Positions 1 through 8,644 of a DNA stretch of 39,568 bases are shown here, piece after piece. The notes beneath the pieces are model-generated. The model worked only from the letters and a program-made list of their open reading frames with translations, was not told the DNA's origin and did not search any database. The stretch is taken from contig JAZDHD010000387.1 in the NCBI GenBank assembly GCA_043806215.1, positions 1 to 39,568 on the forward strand, read 5' to 3'. The translations under genes were made by a program, and so were the position numbers. This DNA is from JAVHLK01 sp043806215. GTDB taxonomy: Bacteria; Desulfobacterota; Desulfomonilia; Desulfomonilales; Desulfomonilaceae. Position 1 is the first letter of the stretch, and each line of letters starts with the position of its first letter.

Positions 1-331
1 TGCCCGTCATCTTCAAGGGCGGGCGTCCGCCCGCCGTCTCCCCGGCGAAGGCCGGGGTCCAGAAAGAAGAGACTGGTTCCCGGCCTACGCCGGGAAGACG
101 GTTCAGCTTGTGCGACCGTATTTACGCCATAGAACACTAAGTTCTCTATGGCGTTAATACGGTGTCGTATCCAAGGCGGCAAGACCTGCTTTGGTAGCGC
201 CGGCCTCCCCGCGTTCCGCGGGGTATTCTTTTGTGAAAACAACGTACTATCTCTCGCCCGGCAGGGACGCCGGGACGCTACCGCGTGTTTACAGAATGCG
301 TAACCGTATTTGCGACAATGAGCACTAAGCC
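1..331. repeat. Composite intergenic repeat (modules A + B)
   Basis: There is no gene here. Bases 1-109 are a near copy of about 34425-34520 (module A, including the paired GGGCGGGCG/CGCCCGCC and CCCCGGCGAAGGCCGGGG). Bases 110-331 are module B. Module B opens with an almost perfect hairpin at 116-162, whose arms CGTATTTACGCCATAGA and TCTATGGCGTTAATACG enclose the loop ACACTAAGT. It continues with TTGGTAGCGCCGGCC...GGGACGCTACCG and closes with a second, diverged CCGTATTTGCG...CACTAAG end. The element stops a few bases short of the stop codon of the UPF0280 gene. Confidence 0.75.
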
Positions 332-1236
332 AACGGCTCCAGGCGGTTTAATAGACGCCCCGTGGACATCATCCGGCCTTTGACGAAGATGCATGCTCCC
401 CAGATGACGTCGCGCTCAACCAACTCTTCGGCTTTCTCAATGCCTTGGCCCAAGGCCGTTTTTATGACCGCTTCGGAGAGTTCCCCCACGGAGACCGTGA
501 CCTCGACGCCTTTGAGATCCGTATCCGGGTACTGAAGATCCGCACGCATTCGCTGCACGGCCCGGGTTTCAACATACGTCGCATTCCCCACCGCGGTGGC
601 CGCCGCGTCGGCCCACGCGGCATCCGCGGAAAGCACCACCGCGGCCGATGCCGTTCCGCGCGTAAAACTTCTCCCTCCAAAGCCGCTGGTGGCGACTCCT
701 CTAATCCCCGTTTCCGGAGTTATGAGAACCCGATGGGAAAGTGCAGTACCTTGAACGTCAGGCCGGATGCCCACGAAGACCCGTTCATCTCTCTCGAGCC
801 GCAGGGCGAGATCGCCTCCGTTGTTAACCAGCACCCGCGTCATTCCCAAGCCGGCCAGGAAATCGGCTGTGGCTCCGGCGATGGTCCCGGCCACGGCCGC
901 CATGGGGGTTAAATCGGCATCACCGATCCTGCGGACAGCGTGCCACATCGTGTGGGCCGGCGTTCCCGGATCCGGCTCCATGCAGGAGACCCACGGGACG
1001 CTCAAGGAATCTTTGACGAGCGCGGCCTCTTCGAGAAACCCGATGGCCTTGCCCGCAGCCGCCCGGCAGGCGTCGGGCCGAGGTATTCCCCCCTGTGAAG
1101 CTTCCATGAACATACGCATGGGACCGCACTCCACCAGTACCGTCCCGTCTCCCAGCAGCAAGATCTCGCTCTGCCACGCAGGCAATTCACCACTCCGCGA
1201 TTCCCCGGACCTGCCGGTTCCATGCGCCCTGGGCAT
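325..1236 (-). CDS. UPF0280 family protein (ApbE-like fold)
   Basis: The 303-residue protein matches the UPF0280 family, which is distantly related to the flavin transferase ApbE; its exact reaction is not established. Recognisable parts are the VLVECGPMRMFMEAS start, the Gly/Ala-rich AAVAGTIAGATADFLAGLG helix near residues 112-130, LVNNGGDLALRL, and the TSGFGGRSFTRGTASAAVV segment followed by ADAAATAVGNATYV, typical of the ApbE-like nucleotide-binding core. The N-terminus is slightly long for the family and the Shine-Dalgarno (AAGTGA) is weak, so a later start is possible. It lies 40 bases downstream of the Fe-S protein on the same strand and is probably in one operon with it, which suggests a shared redox or flavin-related role (inference). 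Confidence 0.85.
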   Translation of the reverse strand: MPRAHGTGRSGESRSGELPAWQSEILLLGDGTVLVECGPMRMFMEASQGGIPRPDACRAAAGKAIGFLEEAALVKDSLSVPWVSCMEPDPGTPAHTMWHAVRRIGDADLTPMAAVAGTIAGATADFLAGLGMTRVLVNNGGDLALRLERDERVFVGIRPDVQGTALSHRVLITPETGIRGVATSGFGGRSFTRGTASAAVVLSADAAWADAAATAVGNATYVETRAVQRMRADLQYPDTDLKGVEVTVSVGELSEAVIKTALGQGIEKAEELVERDVIWGACIFVKGRMMSTGRLLNRLEPLA

Positions 1237-1276
1237 CGTTTCACTTGGTTATCGGTTCCGTAAGGGGGTGTGTCGT

Positions 1277-2776
1277 TCAACCCGCCGGCTCGAAAGGCTT
1301 CAACGCTTCCTCGTGGCCTCCTATGGCGCGGAAGTCCGCGAGGGTCATGGTGTATTCAATCGGACACACCGTTGCCGGCGTCGGAACCCAGGTGAATGCC
1401 CCGGCCACGACCTTTTCCACATCCACCATGAAGTTGATGCCGCCGCCGGGAAGGATGAACGTGGGGGCCCCGCCCACCGTGAGCCGGGCCTTCATGCCGT
1501 GGACCGCCCGCGTGAGCTTGATCGGGTACTTGGTCACCCCGGCCCGGGCGCTTCCCCCGGAGCCGCCGCAGTAGACTGCGGAGACCAGCGACTCCTGGCA
1601 CGTATCGGCCACTTGATTTACCACGGCGAGGACTTCGTGGGACAATGGGATCTCTTTGAGACTCCCATCGGATCGGACCTCGAATAAGGACGCTTTTCTT
1701 CCGGTGGTCTCCGTGACGAGGATCTTCATCCCTCTGCGAGCGACACTCATGTCGATCGACTCGATGATCTCGATGGGATCCGTAATCGACGTGCCTCCCC
1801 ATCCGCAACCGCTGTCGCCGAAGTACCTGCCGGGAGTACTCTTTCTGAAGCGGAGACTAACCCCGCAGGGCTTGACTCCCACCAGTTGACCGGCCATGTG
1901 TTCGCTGAGCAGTCCGGTGAGATGCGAATCAAGTATGACCGCCTCATCCACCACGTCCTTCAGCAGGCCTGCAAATAGGCCCAAGGTAGCGCTTCCGCAT
2001 CCGACCCTCATAACGTCGTCGATTTCTCCGTCGATCTTGGGCGGCCTGCCCACCGCAAGTTCCAGCCTGCTTCCCCCTTCGATGCCGACGCGGACCGTCT
2101 TCCGGTTCGCCAGATCGCACACGAGCCGGGCCACGGACATTCCCTGCGGAGCGGTCATGAGATTGGCTCCGCCTATGGACAACATCTTTGAACCGTATTC
2201 TTCAGTGGTAAGGTGCCCGACCTTCTTCTTGCGGTAGACGACGCACGCCCCCTCCTGCCCGATGGTACGGTCCGTGTCGACCTTGACCTTTATTCCGGAG
2301 TAGCTCAGCGGGGCCTCAGTAACGACGGTCACCACGTCCACTCCGTCAACCTTGGTCTGGACGATGTGGGGCGCGGGCTTGCAATCGGGATACGTGGTAC
2401 CCGATCCCACCCCCGTAATGATGGGCCTGCGAATCACGGGGTTCCAGTCGGGTCCGACAAGGTGTTTGACGTCTTCGTACGTCCTCAGGGGAATGGTCCT
2501 CTCCAATTGCCCGTTTCGATGAACGAACCGCTGACATGCTCCGGTATGCCCCTCCTTGATGCGGCACCCAATGGGGCAGGCCTCACAAGCCAACGTTCCC
2601 GGGATCGGAGTTTCCTCGGGGAAGATGGCTTCCTCGGGACAGATTCTCATGCACGCACCGCAATCCGTACACGATTCATCTATGACGGCCTTTTGCTTGA
2701 CCAGACGTACTGCGCCCTTGGGACAATCCAGGACACAGGCCGCGCATCCCTTGCACTTTTCGACCCGTACTTGCAT
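1277..2776 (-). CDS. 4Fe-4S protein of the 6-hydroxynicotinate reductase-like family
   Basis: With the ATG at 2776 the product is 499 residues and begins directly with a two-cluster ferredoxin domain: CKGCAACVLDCPKG, then CTDCGACMRICPEEA. A third Cys group, CEACPIGC, follows. The rest is a long globular region with Gly-rich segments (DSGCGWGGTSI, VYCGGSGGSARAG, FILPGGGINFM) resembling the 6-hydroxynicotinate reductase (Hnr) family known from nicotinate fermentation. No other nicotinate-pathway genes are present, so the substrate may differ. The open frame continues upstream to 2911, adding a Lys/Arg/Asn-rich 45-residue leader unlike the family, so I prefer 2776 although its Shine-Dalgarno is weak. 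It is likely cotranscribed with the UPF0280 gene 40 bases downstream. Confidence 0.8.
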   Translation of the reverse strand: MQVRVEKCKGCAACVLDCPKGAVRLVKQKAVIDESCTDCGACMRICPEEAIFPEETPIPGTLACEACPIGCRIKEGHTGACQRFVHRNGQLERTIPLRTYEDVKHLVGPDWNPVIRRPIITGVGSGTTYPDCKPAPHIVQTKVDGVDVVTVVTEAPLSYSGIKVKVDTDRTIGQEGACVVYRKKKVGHLTTEEYGSKMLSIGGANLMTAPQGMSVARLVCDLANRKTVRVGIEGGSRLELAVGRPPKIDGEIDDVMRVGCGSATLGLFAGLLKDVVDEAVILDSHLTGLLSEHMAGQLVGVKPCGVSLRFRKSTPGRYFGDSGCGWGGTSITDPIEIIESIDMSVARRGMKILVTETTGRKASLFEVRSDGSLKEIPLSHEVLAVVNQVADTCQESLVSAVYCGGSGGSARAGVTKYPIKLTRAVHGMKARLTVGGAPTFILPGGGINFMVDVEKVVAGAFTWVPTPATVCPIEYTMTLADFRAIGGHEEALKPFEPAG

Positions 2777-3177
2777 TTTGAGCACCCGAATGGAGCGATT
2801 GCCGCGGTTCTTGTCCGAAATCCTCGGATTTCGGTTGTTCCCGGCAAAATCTCCACACCACCATTTCATAAGGGAGGTGTCCGGAAGATTTCTTGTTTCA
2901 AGACCCGGCACCCGACCTCAGGAAACCGGTCATTCGCGCTGCCGATTACTGGAGGACCGTGTGTCGATTTCTTCACCCAAAGACTCTCGATGGGACCAGG
3001 AATTGCTCAAGGTACTCCTCCGGTACCTTTACGTCAAGAGGCCTCACCGGATATGGGTGGATTACAGGTTGCTCATGACGAGATACTCATTCCCCCAAGC
3101 GGTTTTCTCCGCCCCGTGAGATGGACATGAAACCGCGCAGGGAACCCCCCGGACGGAATGGTTCCCTGCGATCAGCC
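2777..3177. other. Gene-poor stretch
   Basis: Apart from a possible N-terminal extension of the Fe-S protein up to 2911, I see no convincing gene, repeat or terminator in these 400 bases. The open frames on both strands lack ribosome-binding sites and recognisable protein character. Confidence 0.4.
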
Positions 3178-3422
3178 TGCTCAGTGCGGCATTTCATATG
3201 TTCGGTCACATATTTTCGTCTCGTTGCCATGTTGCGTACCGGCAAGAACAAGATCCGGGCACGGAGGCCCGGGCTACGAAGGACTGTCATGAAGCCCTAG
3301 ACCTGCTTCGTGGGGTCCCGCTGAACGCGGGATGCTTGTCCTCTTAGTGGGACGGGCGTCCCTGCCCGTTATCTTCCGGGGCTCAGGTCGTGCGACCGTA
3401 TTTATGCCATAGAGCACTCAGT
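3178..3422. repeat. Composite intergenic repeat (module C + B end)
   Basis: Bases 3239-3333 are nearly identical to 34331-34427, and their inverse lies at about 29798-29880. They carry the palindrome CCGGGCACGGAGGCCCGG and the GGGTCCCGC...GCGGGATGC hairpin. Bases 3350-3375 hold GGGACGGGCGTCCCTGCCCG. The tail at 3389-3421 is the module B end CGACCGTATTTATGCCATAG. The element lies just downstream of the small minus-strand gene at 3459-3638. Confidence 0.75.
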
Positions 3423-3458
3423 CCTGCTCGATTTGTTCCCTCTGCGACTCCTCCGGCG

Positions 3459-3638
3459 TCAATGTTGACAATCGGATCTCCAGAGACAACCGTCTTCGCC
3501 GCATCCCTCGATTTCCTTAAAACATGGGTTGTTTCCCTCGATCTCCTGAATGACACGGATAAGACTATCTTTCCTGTGGCGAGAGATATTCTTGATTCCC
3601 AGGGATCGGGCCTTGTCCCGAATCTTCTTCAAGGTCAT
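3459..3638 (-). CDS. Small Rho-N/SAP-like protein
   Basis: This 59-residue frame starts with ATG at 3638, preceded by a strong Shine-Dalgarno (AAAGGAGTTGAAGC). Residues 1-33 (MTLKKIRDKARSLGIKNISR, then a Lys-Asp-Ser-Leu-Ile-Arg helix) match the helix-extended-loop-helix module of the Rho-terminator N-terminal/SAP type, which binds single-stranded RNA or DNA. The second half has a Cys pattern CF...CGEDGCLW...C that could bind a metal. Small proteins of this architecture recur in deltaproteobacteria without a fixed function; I infer a nucleic-acid-binding role. It is an isolated monocistron with a plausible own promoter. Confidence 0.82.
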   Translation of the reverse strand: MTLKKIRDKARSLGIKNISRHRKDSLIRVIQEIEGNNPCFKEIEGCGEDGCLWRSDCQH

Positions 3639-3695
3639 GCTTCAACTCCTTTTCTCAACACCTCTGAATGAGCACGAAATACTCCTTGCGGCGAT

Positions 3696-3725
3696 TTCAT
3701 AGCCGCAATCGCGCCGAAAAATCAA
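3696..3725 (-). promoter_or_regulatory. Possible sigma70 promoter of the Rho-N-like gene
   Basis: Read on the minus strand, TTGATT (3725-3720) and TATGAA (3701-3696) are separated by 18 bases, about 60 bases before the ATG. An inverted repeat TTGCGGC/GCCGCAA (3686-3708) overlaps the -10 region and could be an operator or a 5' hairpin. Both are motif matches only. Confidence 0.35.
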
Positions 3726-3947
3726 GGAAAATTCACCGGCCCTGTGATAGACTGCGCACGGGACATGCGTACATGCGGCACAGGTGCCCGGGGAGCTTAC
3801 GGATGAGGAGTTCTCTCCCTACGACCATCACGAGCCTCGGGGTCGTGACGCCCCGTTCCGGCCAGAAGCCCCGGAGATTACGCCAAAGGTGACCGATTCC
3901 AAGATGTTACCGCTACTTTGATGCTCAATTGGGATAGGGAAGAGACA

Positions 3948-4898
3948 ATGTCCGGAATGTCCGAGGGAAGATCCCGACTCCATCCGCCTGCCGTGATTGC
4001 GTTGATCGTATCGATCGTGGGAATCCCTTTGGTCGGCTTGATCACCGGCGCCATAGCCGTCGTGTTGGCTGCGGCGTCTTTGAGCCGCATGGCAGCGGAC
4101 CCGCTGCTTCGCGGCCGAGGCATGGCAATGGCCGCCGTGCTTATCGGCCTGGGCGACATGATCCTATGGGCGGTGCTGCCGGGACTCATGGTCCCCCATG
4201 TGCATATTCCGGTGCTGCAAAAGGGAGAGCATCTGATCTTCCCATCGGCCGGCTTCCCGGCTAATGCTCCTCCGCCCATCAAGCGGGCACTCGAGAACAA
4301 CGTCTTTCTTGTGGTTAAGAGAGATCGTTGGCCCCCGTTTCTCACTGCGGAAACCATCAGCGGTTCCGGCGTGGTCCTGGGAAGGACTGAAACAAGCTGC
4401 CTGATCTTGACCAGTAGGCACGTTGTCGATCCATCCTTCACGAATTCGGTTTCAAGTCCCCCGGACACCTCGGTTTCAATAACGGCTTACTTCCACAACG
4501 GCGCCAAGAGCCCGGCCCACATCCGCTGGACGGCCCCCGGCGGTGCCGATCTGGCTCTCGTGGCCACGGGTGAACCATACGCGACCGTGCCGGTTCCCGA
4601 TTTTCCCCCCTTGAGACGGACCGACATAGGGGAAAGAGTGTTCACCGTGGGCAACCCCCACGACCTGACATGGACCTACAACGAAGGGGTCATTTCAGCA
4701 GTCCGGGAAATATCCAGCGGGAACCGCCCAATACGGGTGTATCAAACCCAAACTCCCATAAACGTGGGAAATTCGGGCGGAGGACTCTATTCCCAAGATG
4801 GTACGCTCATAGGCATTGTCTCGTGGACTAAGGACAAGTCGCAGGCCGAGGGCATCAGCTTTGCCATAGCGTACATGAGTTTTCTGCAATTGCTTTGA
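3948..4898 (+). CDS. Membrane-anchored HtrA-like trypsin-fold serine protease with DUF4190 N-terminus
   Basis: The 316-residue protein starts at ATG 3948 behind TAGGGAAGAG; the upstream in-frame ATG/TTG have no ribosome site. Residues 13-80 form two hydrophobic segments with the DUF4190 pattern, including SLSRMAADPLLRGRGMAMAA. Residues 115-315 are a trypsin-like domain with a complete triad: His158 in LTSRHVVD, Asp201 in GGADLALV and Ser276 in VGNSGGGL. No PDZ domain follows, unlike DegP/DegS. The fold predicts an envelope protease tethered to the inner membrane with its catalytic domain outside the cytoplasm, perhaps in quality control or regulated proteolysis. No neighbour shares its transcription unit. 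Confidence 0.88.
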   Translation: MSGMSEGRSRLHPPAVIALIVSIVGIPLVGLITGAIAVVLAAASLSRMAADPLLRGRGMAMAAVLIGLGDMILWAVLPGLMVPHVHIPVLQKGEHLIFPSAGFPANAPPPIKRALENNVFLVVKRDRWPPFLTAETISGSGVVLGRTETSCLILTSRHVVDPSFTNSVSSPPDTSVSITAYFHNGAKSPAHIRWTAPGGADLALVATGEPYATVPVPDFPPLRRTDIGERVFTVGNPHDLTWTYNEGVISAVREISSGNRPIRVYQTQTPINVGNSGGGLYSQDGTLIGIVSWTKDKSQAEGISFAIAYMSFLQLL

Positions 4899-5124
4899 AG
4901 GGTTTCCGGGCCTTGAAGAGAGTGTCTCAAGACTGTCGGAGCGAAGTGAATCGTGCCGTGAAGGAGTGGATTCGAATGGAAATCCCCCCTGCCCTCATAG
5001 GCGTTAACTTAAGGATTCCGGCTGCCAACCCGTACTTCAACGGGCACACGAATCGAGGCATGCACACCGTTTTCGGTGTTGAGATGCAGCGATTTTACTG
5101 TGCCGAAGGCACTTAGGAATTTAG

Positions 5125-5144
5125 CCGGGGGATTAATCCCCCGG
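5125..5144. terminator. Perfect 20-base palindrome, possible terminator
   Basis: CCGGGGGATTAATCCCCCGG is a perfect palindrome between two convergent genes. It has no clear T-tract, so it could equally be a repeat remnant rather than an intrinsic terminator. Confidence 0.4.
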
Positions 5145-5171
5145 ACGAACGGGATTAAGCTAACAGGATTT

Positions 5172-5191
5172 CCGGGCCTTGAAAGGCCCGG
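5172..5191. terminator. Stem-loop, possible terminator or repeat end
   Basis: Arms CCGGGCCTT and AAGGCCCGG surround a two-base centre, about 40 bases beyond the stop of tal-pgi. No T-run follows on either strand, so termination is inferred from position only. Confidence 0.35.
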
Positions 5192-5229
5192 CTAACATCC
5201 CATGTCCTTTCGGGGCATCATACGGGGCC

Positions 5230-8016
5230 TTACAACGCGTCCATCAACATCCTCACTTTCCCGGCCACGTCGCCTTCCATATGAAACCGTACGACCTTCC
5301 GGCCCAGGTCGATAAGGGCCTGTCGGTCGCCAAGAGCCTGCGCGGCCTTCAGGACGCCGAAAGAAACCGAAGACGCAGGGGAGCCGGCATTGTCCGGAAT
5401 GTCCGCATCTTCCCTGCAATCCGACGTGATCTGGACAAAAAGCCCCCGGCCGGCATCGCCCTTGTGCAGTTGTCCGGTGGAGTGCAGGAAACGGGGCCCG
5501 AACCCGAACGTCACCGCCAAACGGGTTCTGTCTCTGATCCTTGTCGCGAGTTCCCTCATGGCCGAGTACGTTTCCTCAGTCGGCTGAACGTAGGCTTGCA
5601 GACCGACGTACGCTCCGGGTTGAGCCTGTTCCAGGAGCCCTCGCAAGGCCTCTCCCGGGCCGTCGGCAGGCCGATCTGAGTAGACGCTGATGCCGTCGCG
5701 GGTAAGTGTGGGAGACAATTCCGGCAGTCTGCCGGCCTTCTCGTATTCGGCGAGCATGTTGCGGGCCAGTACCTTGGCCGACTCGACATTGGGCTGGTCA
5801 AACGGATTGATGCCCATTCGAGATCCGGCCACGGCCACGGCCATTTCCCAGAGAAAGAACTGCCCGCCCAAATCGTAGATATCGTTCAGATGCAGGCGGA
5901 CAACCGGAAACCCGACTTCCTCCAGTGCGTGGACCGCAGCGTCGTACGTGGTGTCGCCCGCCGGCCTGAGGTACACAAACAACCGGTCCGCACCATATAC
6001 CTCCGGCGACCCCACGGCACTTCCAACGACGGGCAGGATACCTTTGCCTTCCTTTCCGGTACTCTCCGCGACGAGTTGCTCCACCCAATCACCGAAAGCT
6101 TCCACCGCGGGAGGAATCACCAGAGTGACCTTGTCGCGCCCGACCGAGGCCAGCTCGCCCAAGATTGCCCCCAACCGCGCCCCGGGATTCTCCGCGGCTC
6201 CGGGGCCCATGTCTCTTCCGCAGGCCTCGCCGGCGGCGGCGGCACGGTCGAGAAGCCTTTCCAGGTCCACGCCGATGAGTGCCGCGGGAAGCAATCCGAA
6301 GTACGAGAGTGCAGAGTAACGACCGCCGATATTCGGGTCATTGAGGAAAACGGTCCGGAACTTGTACTCCCGTGCCTGCCCCACCAGCGTGCTTCCGGGA
6401 TCGGTTACGGCAACGAAGTGTGCCCCGGCATGGTCCTTTCCCAAAGCATCCGCCGCCTGGTTATACATGTACTTGAACAGAGACGACGTTTCGGATGTCC
6501 CGCCGGACTTGGTGGAAACGATGAAGAGCGTCGTTGCCGGGTCATGACGCGCGGCCTGCTCCCGGACCGCGTCGGGATCGGTTGTGTCGAGCACGGTGAG
6601 GCTTAGGTGACCTTCCGTGGTTCCAAAGGTCTTGGCAAACACTTCGGGAGCCAGGCTGGATCCGCCCATTCCCAGAAGCAATGCCTTGGTGTACCCCTCG
6701 GAGCGGACGTCCTGAACCAGACTTTGCAGTCTTGGCACGTTACGGCGCATCACGCCGGCTATGTGAAGCCACCCCAAGCGGTTGACGATCTCGGCGGGAT
6801 TCGGCTTCCACAGTGTAAAGTCGTTCAGATGGATCCGCTCCATCGTCCTTTGCTCCCTCATCTCGGCCAGGGCTGTTTCGACGGTCGTTTCCAGGGGGCC
6901 GAGACGTGCCGACAACCACTGCCCGGCCTCCCGGAGCCGAGCCGTCTTCGTTTCGATTCCGGCCATGAGGCCGTCGAAGCTCTTGGCAAATGCTGCAACC
7001 CCTTCAACTTGGAGCTGTTCCATGATTTCGTCCAGGTCGATCCCCGCTTCACGCAATCCGGCCAGGTCCGCCATCGCTTCATCGACCCCCGATGATACGG
7101 CAGGTGCGGTCTTGCCGTGGCCCAACCACGCATCGAGCGTTTCCGGAGGGATTGTGTTCACCGTGTTGGGAGCGATGAGATTGTCCACATAGAGCGTGTC
7201 GGGGAAATCGGGGGTCTTCGTGCTCGTACTGGCCCAGAGGGGACGCTGCACGCGGGCCCCCTTTCCGGCCAACCGTTCCCAGAGCCCTCCTTTGAAGATC
7301 TCTTCGAATTTCACATATGCGGCCTTGGCGTTGGCAACGGCTATTCTTCCCTTCAGTCCCGTCCGGCCTACCTTCTCCAATGCCTTATCCACTGCCGAGT
7401 CTACACGGCTGACAAAAAGAGACGCCACCGAAGCCGTCTTGCTCAGGTCCCCCCCCGACTGCTCCAGCTTCTCCAGGCCGGCGGTATAAGCCCCGGCCGC
7501 CGCCTCATAGTGTTTCACCGAGAACAGAAGCGTCACGTTGATGTTGATCCCTTCGCCGATCAGCGTCTCAACGGCCGGGATTCCCTCTGCGGTGCCCGGA
7601 ACCTTGATCATTACGTTGGGTCTCCCCAATTCCCGGAACAGCCTCCGGGCGGCGGCAATGGTTGCCTCGGTGTCCCGCGCCAACCGCGGGCTCACCTCCA
7701 GGCTGACAAACCCATCCGCCCCCCCGGTGTCTTCATACACCGGCCGCAACAAGTCGGCTGCCTTGCGAATGTCGTCCAGAGCCAAAGCCTCGTAGATCTC
7801 TTCCGTCGTCTTGCCCGCATGAATAAGGGGCAACAGATCCTCATCGTAGTCCCGGCTTCCTGCAATCGCCTTCTCGAAGATCGACGGATTGGAGGTGACG
7901 CCTCGCACACCCTGGGCGATCAGCTCGCTCAATCCGCCGGAATCCGTGAACGAGCGTCGTATGTAGTCCAGCCATATGGCCTGCCCCGAATCAGCCAATT
8001 CCCGTATTTTTGTCAT
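5230..8016 (-). CDS. tal-pgi: Bifunctional transaldolase / glucose-6-phosphate isomerase
   Basis: From ATG 8016 the product is 928 residues; AAGAAGGGGATGACA supplies the ribosome site, and the frame upstream to 8058 is not needed. Residues 1-360 are a type of transaldolase related to TalB, with GVTSNPSIFEKAI near the N-terminus, the Schiff-base lysine in VMIKVPGTAEG and LYVDNLIAPNTVNTIPP. Residues 375-928 are a phosphoglucose isomerase domain with GMGGSSLAPEVF, STKSGGTSETSSLFKY and FDQPNVESAK. The two activities link the pentose-phosphate pathway (sedoheptulose-7-P + glyceraldehyde-3-P to erythrose-4-P + fructose-6-P) with fructose-6-P/glucose-6-P conversion in the cytosol. Such fusions are known in several phyla. 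Both domains look intact. It is transcribed alone. Confidence 0.95.
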   Translation of the reverse strand: MTKIRELADSGQAIWLDYIRRSFTDSGGLSELIAQGVRGVTSNPSIFEKAIAGSRDYDEDLLPLIHAGKTTEEIYEALALDDIRKAADLLRPVYEDTGGADGFVSLEVSPRLARDTEATIAAARRLFRELGRPNVMIKVPGTAEGIPAVETLIGEGININVTLLFSVKHYEAAAGAYTAGLEKLEQSGGDLSKTASVASLFVSRVDSAVDKALEKVGRTGLKGRIAVANAKAAYVKFEEIFKGGLWERLAGKGARVQRPLWASTSTKTPDFPDTLYVDNLIAPNTVNTIPPETLDAWLGHGKTAPAVSSGVDEAMADLAGLREAGIDLDEIMEQLQVEGVAAFAKSFDGLMAGIETKTARLREAGQWLSARLGPLETTVETALAEMREQRTMERIHLNDFTLWKPNPAEIVNRLGWLHIAGVMRRNVPRLQSLVQDVRSEGYTKALLLGMGGSSLAPEVFAKTFGTTEGHLSLTVLDTTDPDAVREQAARHDPATTLFIVSTKSGGTSETSSLFKYMYNQAADALGKDHAGAHFVAVTDPGSTLVGQAREYKFRTVFLNDPNIGGRYSALSYFGLLPAALIGVDLERLLDRAAAAGEACGRDMGPGAAENPGARLGAILGELASVGRDKVTLVIPPAVEAFGDWVEQLVAESTGKEGKGILPVVGSAVGSPEVYGADRLFVYLRPAGDTTYDAAVHALEEVGFPVVRLHLNDIYDLGGQFFLWEMAVAVAGSRMGINPFDQPNVESAKVLARNMLAEYEKAGRLPELSPTLTRDGISVYSDRPADGPGEALRGLLEQAQPGAYVGLQAYVQPTEETYSAMRELATRIRDRTRLAVTFGFGPRFLHSTGQLHKGDAGRGLFVQITSDCREDADIPDNAGSPASSVSFGVLKAAQALGDRQALIDLGRKVVRFHMEGDVAGKVRMLMDAL

Positions 8017-8142
8017 TGTCATCCCCTTCTTTGGTCCCCATTCGATTCCCTGCCGCAACGGCGAAGCTGCTCAGTCCGGTTGTTCGTCCGTCTTCCCCGA
8101 CCATGTGACGCAGAGAAGCCTTACTGCCTGCCCGTCGATCCT

Positions 8143-8448
8143 CGACAAGAATAATAGCCGGGCACGGAGGCCCGGGCTACGAAAAAAAGCCGGCACCTCA
8201 AACCACATTCGTGGGACGGGCGTCCCTGCCCGTCATTCGCCGGGAAGACGGCTTATGTTGTGCGACCGCATCTACCCCACGGAACACTAAGTGCCCCGCG
8301 GCAAAAGTACGGTGTCACTTTTGTGGCAATTATCCCTGCTTTGGTAGCGCCGGCCTCCGTGCCGGTATTCTTTCTCGAACGCCCGGCAGGGACGCTACCG
8401 CCCACTTGCGGAATCCGCGACCGCATTTACCCCATGGAACACTAAGGT
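8143..8448. repeat. Composite intergenic repeat (modules C + B)
   Basis: This lies within the 8017-8644 gap. It contains GGGCACGGAGGCCCGGGC (module C core), GGGACGGGCGTCCCTGCCCG, and a full module B bounded by CGACCGCATCTACCCCACGG at 8262 and CGACCGCATTTACCCCATGG at 8419. Between them is the core TTGGTAGCGCCGGCCTCCGT...GGGACGCTACCG. The two ends are direct repeats of about 30 bases; the first is also paired with its own inverse, as in the copy at 110-331. Confidence 0.75.
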
Positions 8449-8644
8449 AGTTCACCGGCATGCGGGAGTCAAAACGTATGATCACCGTTTGCGAAGAATT
8501 AATCGCACCGTCGGTCCCGGAGCGCAGGATCATGCCTTTGGGCCGGCCGGTTACGCTTTCCTCGAATGTCTGCTACTATGAGCAACGGCATGTTCCCCGG
8601 CACCTTCGCATGCCGAGGTCTCGATGCATTCTTGAACGGGTCAC
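8449..8644. other. Upstream region of the methyltransferase/GT2 gene
   Basis: No gene is seen in it. A TACTAT hexamer near 8572 could be a -10 box, but no good -35 stands at the right distance. Confidence 0.25.

Larger units (their letters stand above)
4899..5229. other. Intergenic region between convergent genes
   Basis: No convincing gene is seen. It separates the protease (+) from tal-pgi (-) and carries two hairpins, at 5125-5144 and 5172-5191, listed separately. A 73-codon open frame at 4895-5116 has no family character. Confidence 0.5.

Noticed and set aside
1..331. Possible CRISPR array in the recurring intergenic repeats
   Set aside because: Repeats are long, modular, palindromic and dispersed over the window, not short direct repeats with regular spacers; no cas gene is present.
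4895..5116. 73-codon frame overlapping the protease stop
   Set aside because: No ribosome site, no family, and it ends in the repeat region.
5192..8154. Numerous long open frames on the plus strand across tal-pgi
   Set aside because: GC-rich shadow frames of a clear 928-residue enzyme on the minus strand.
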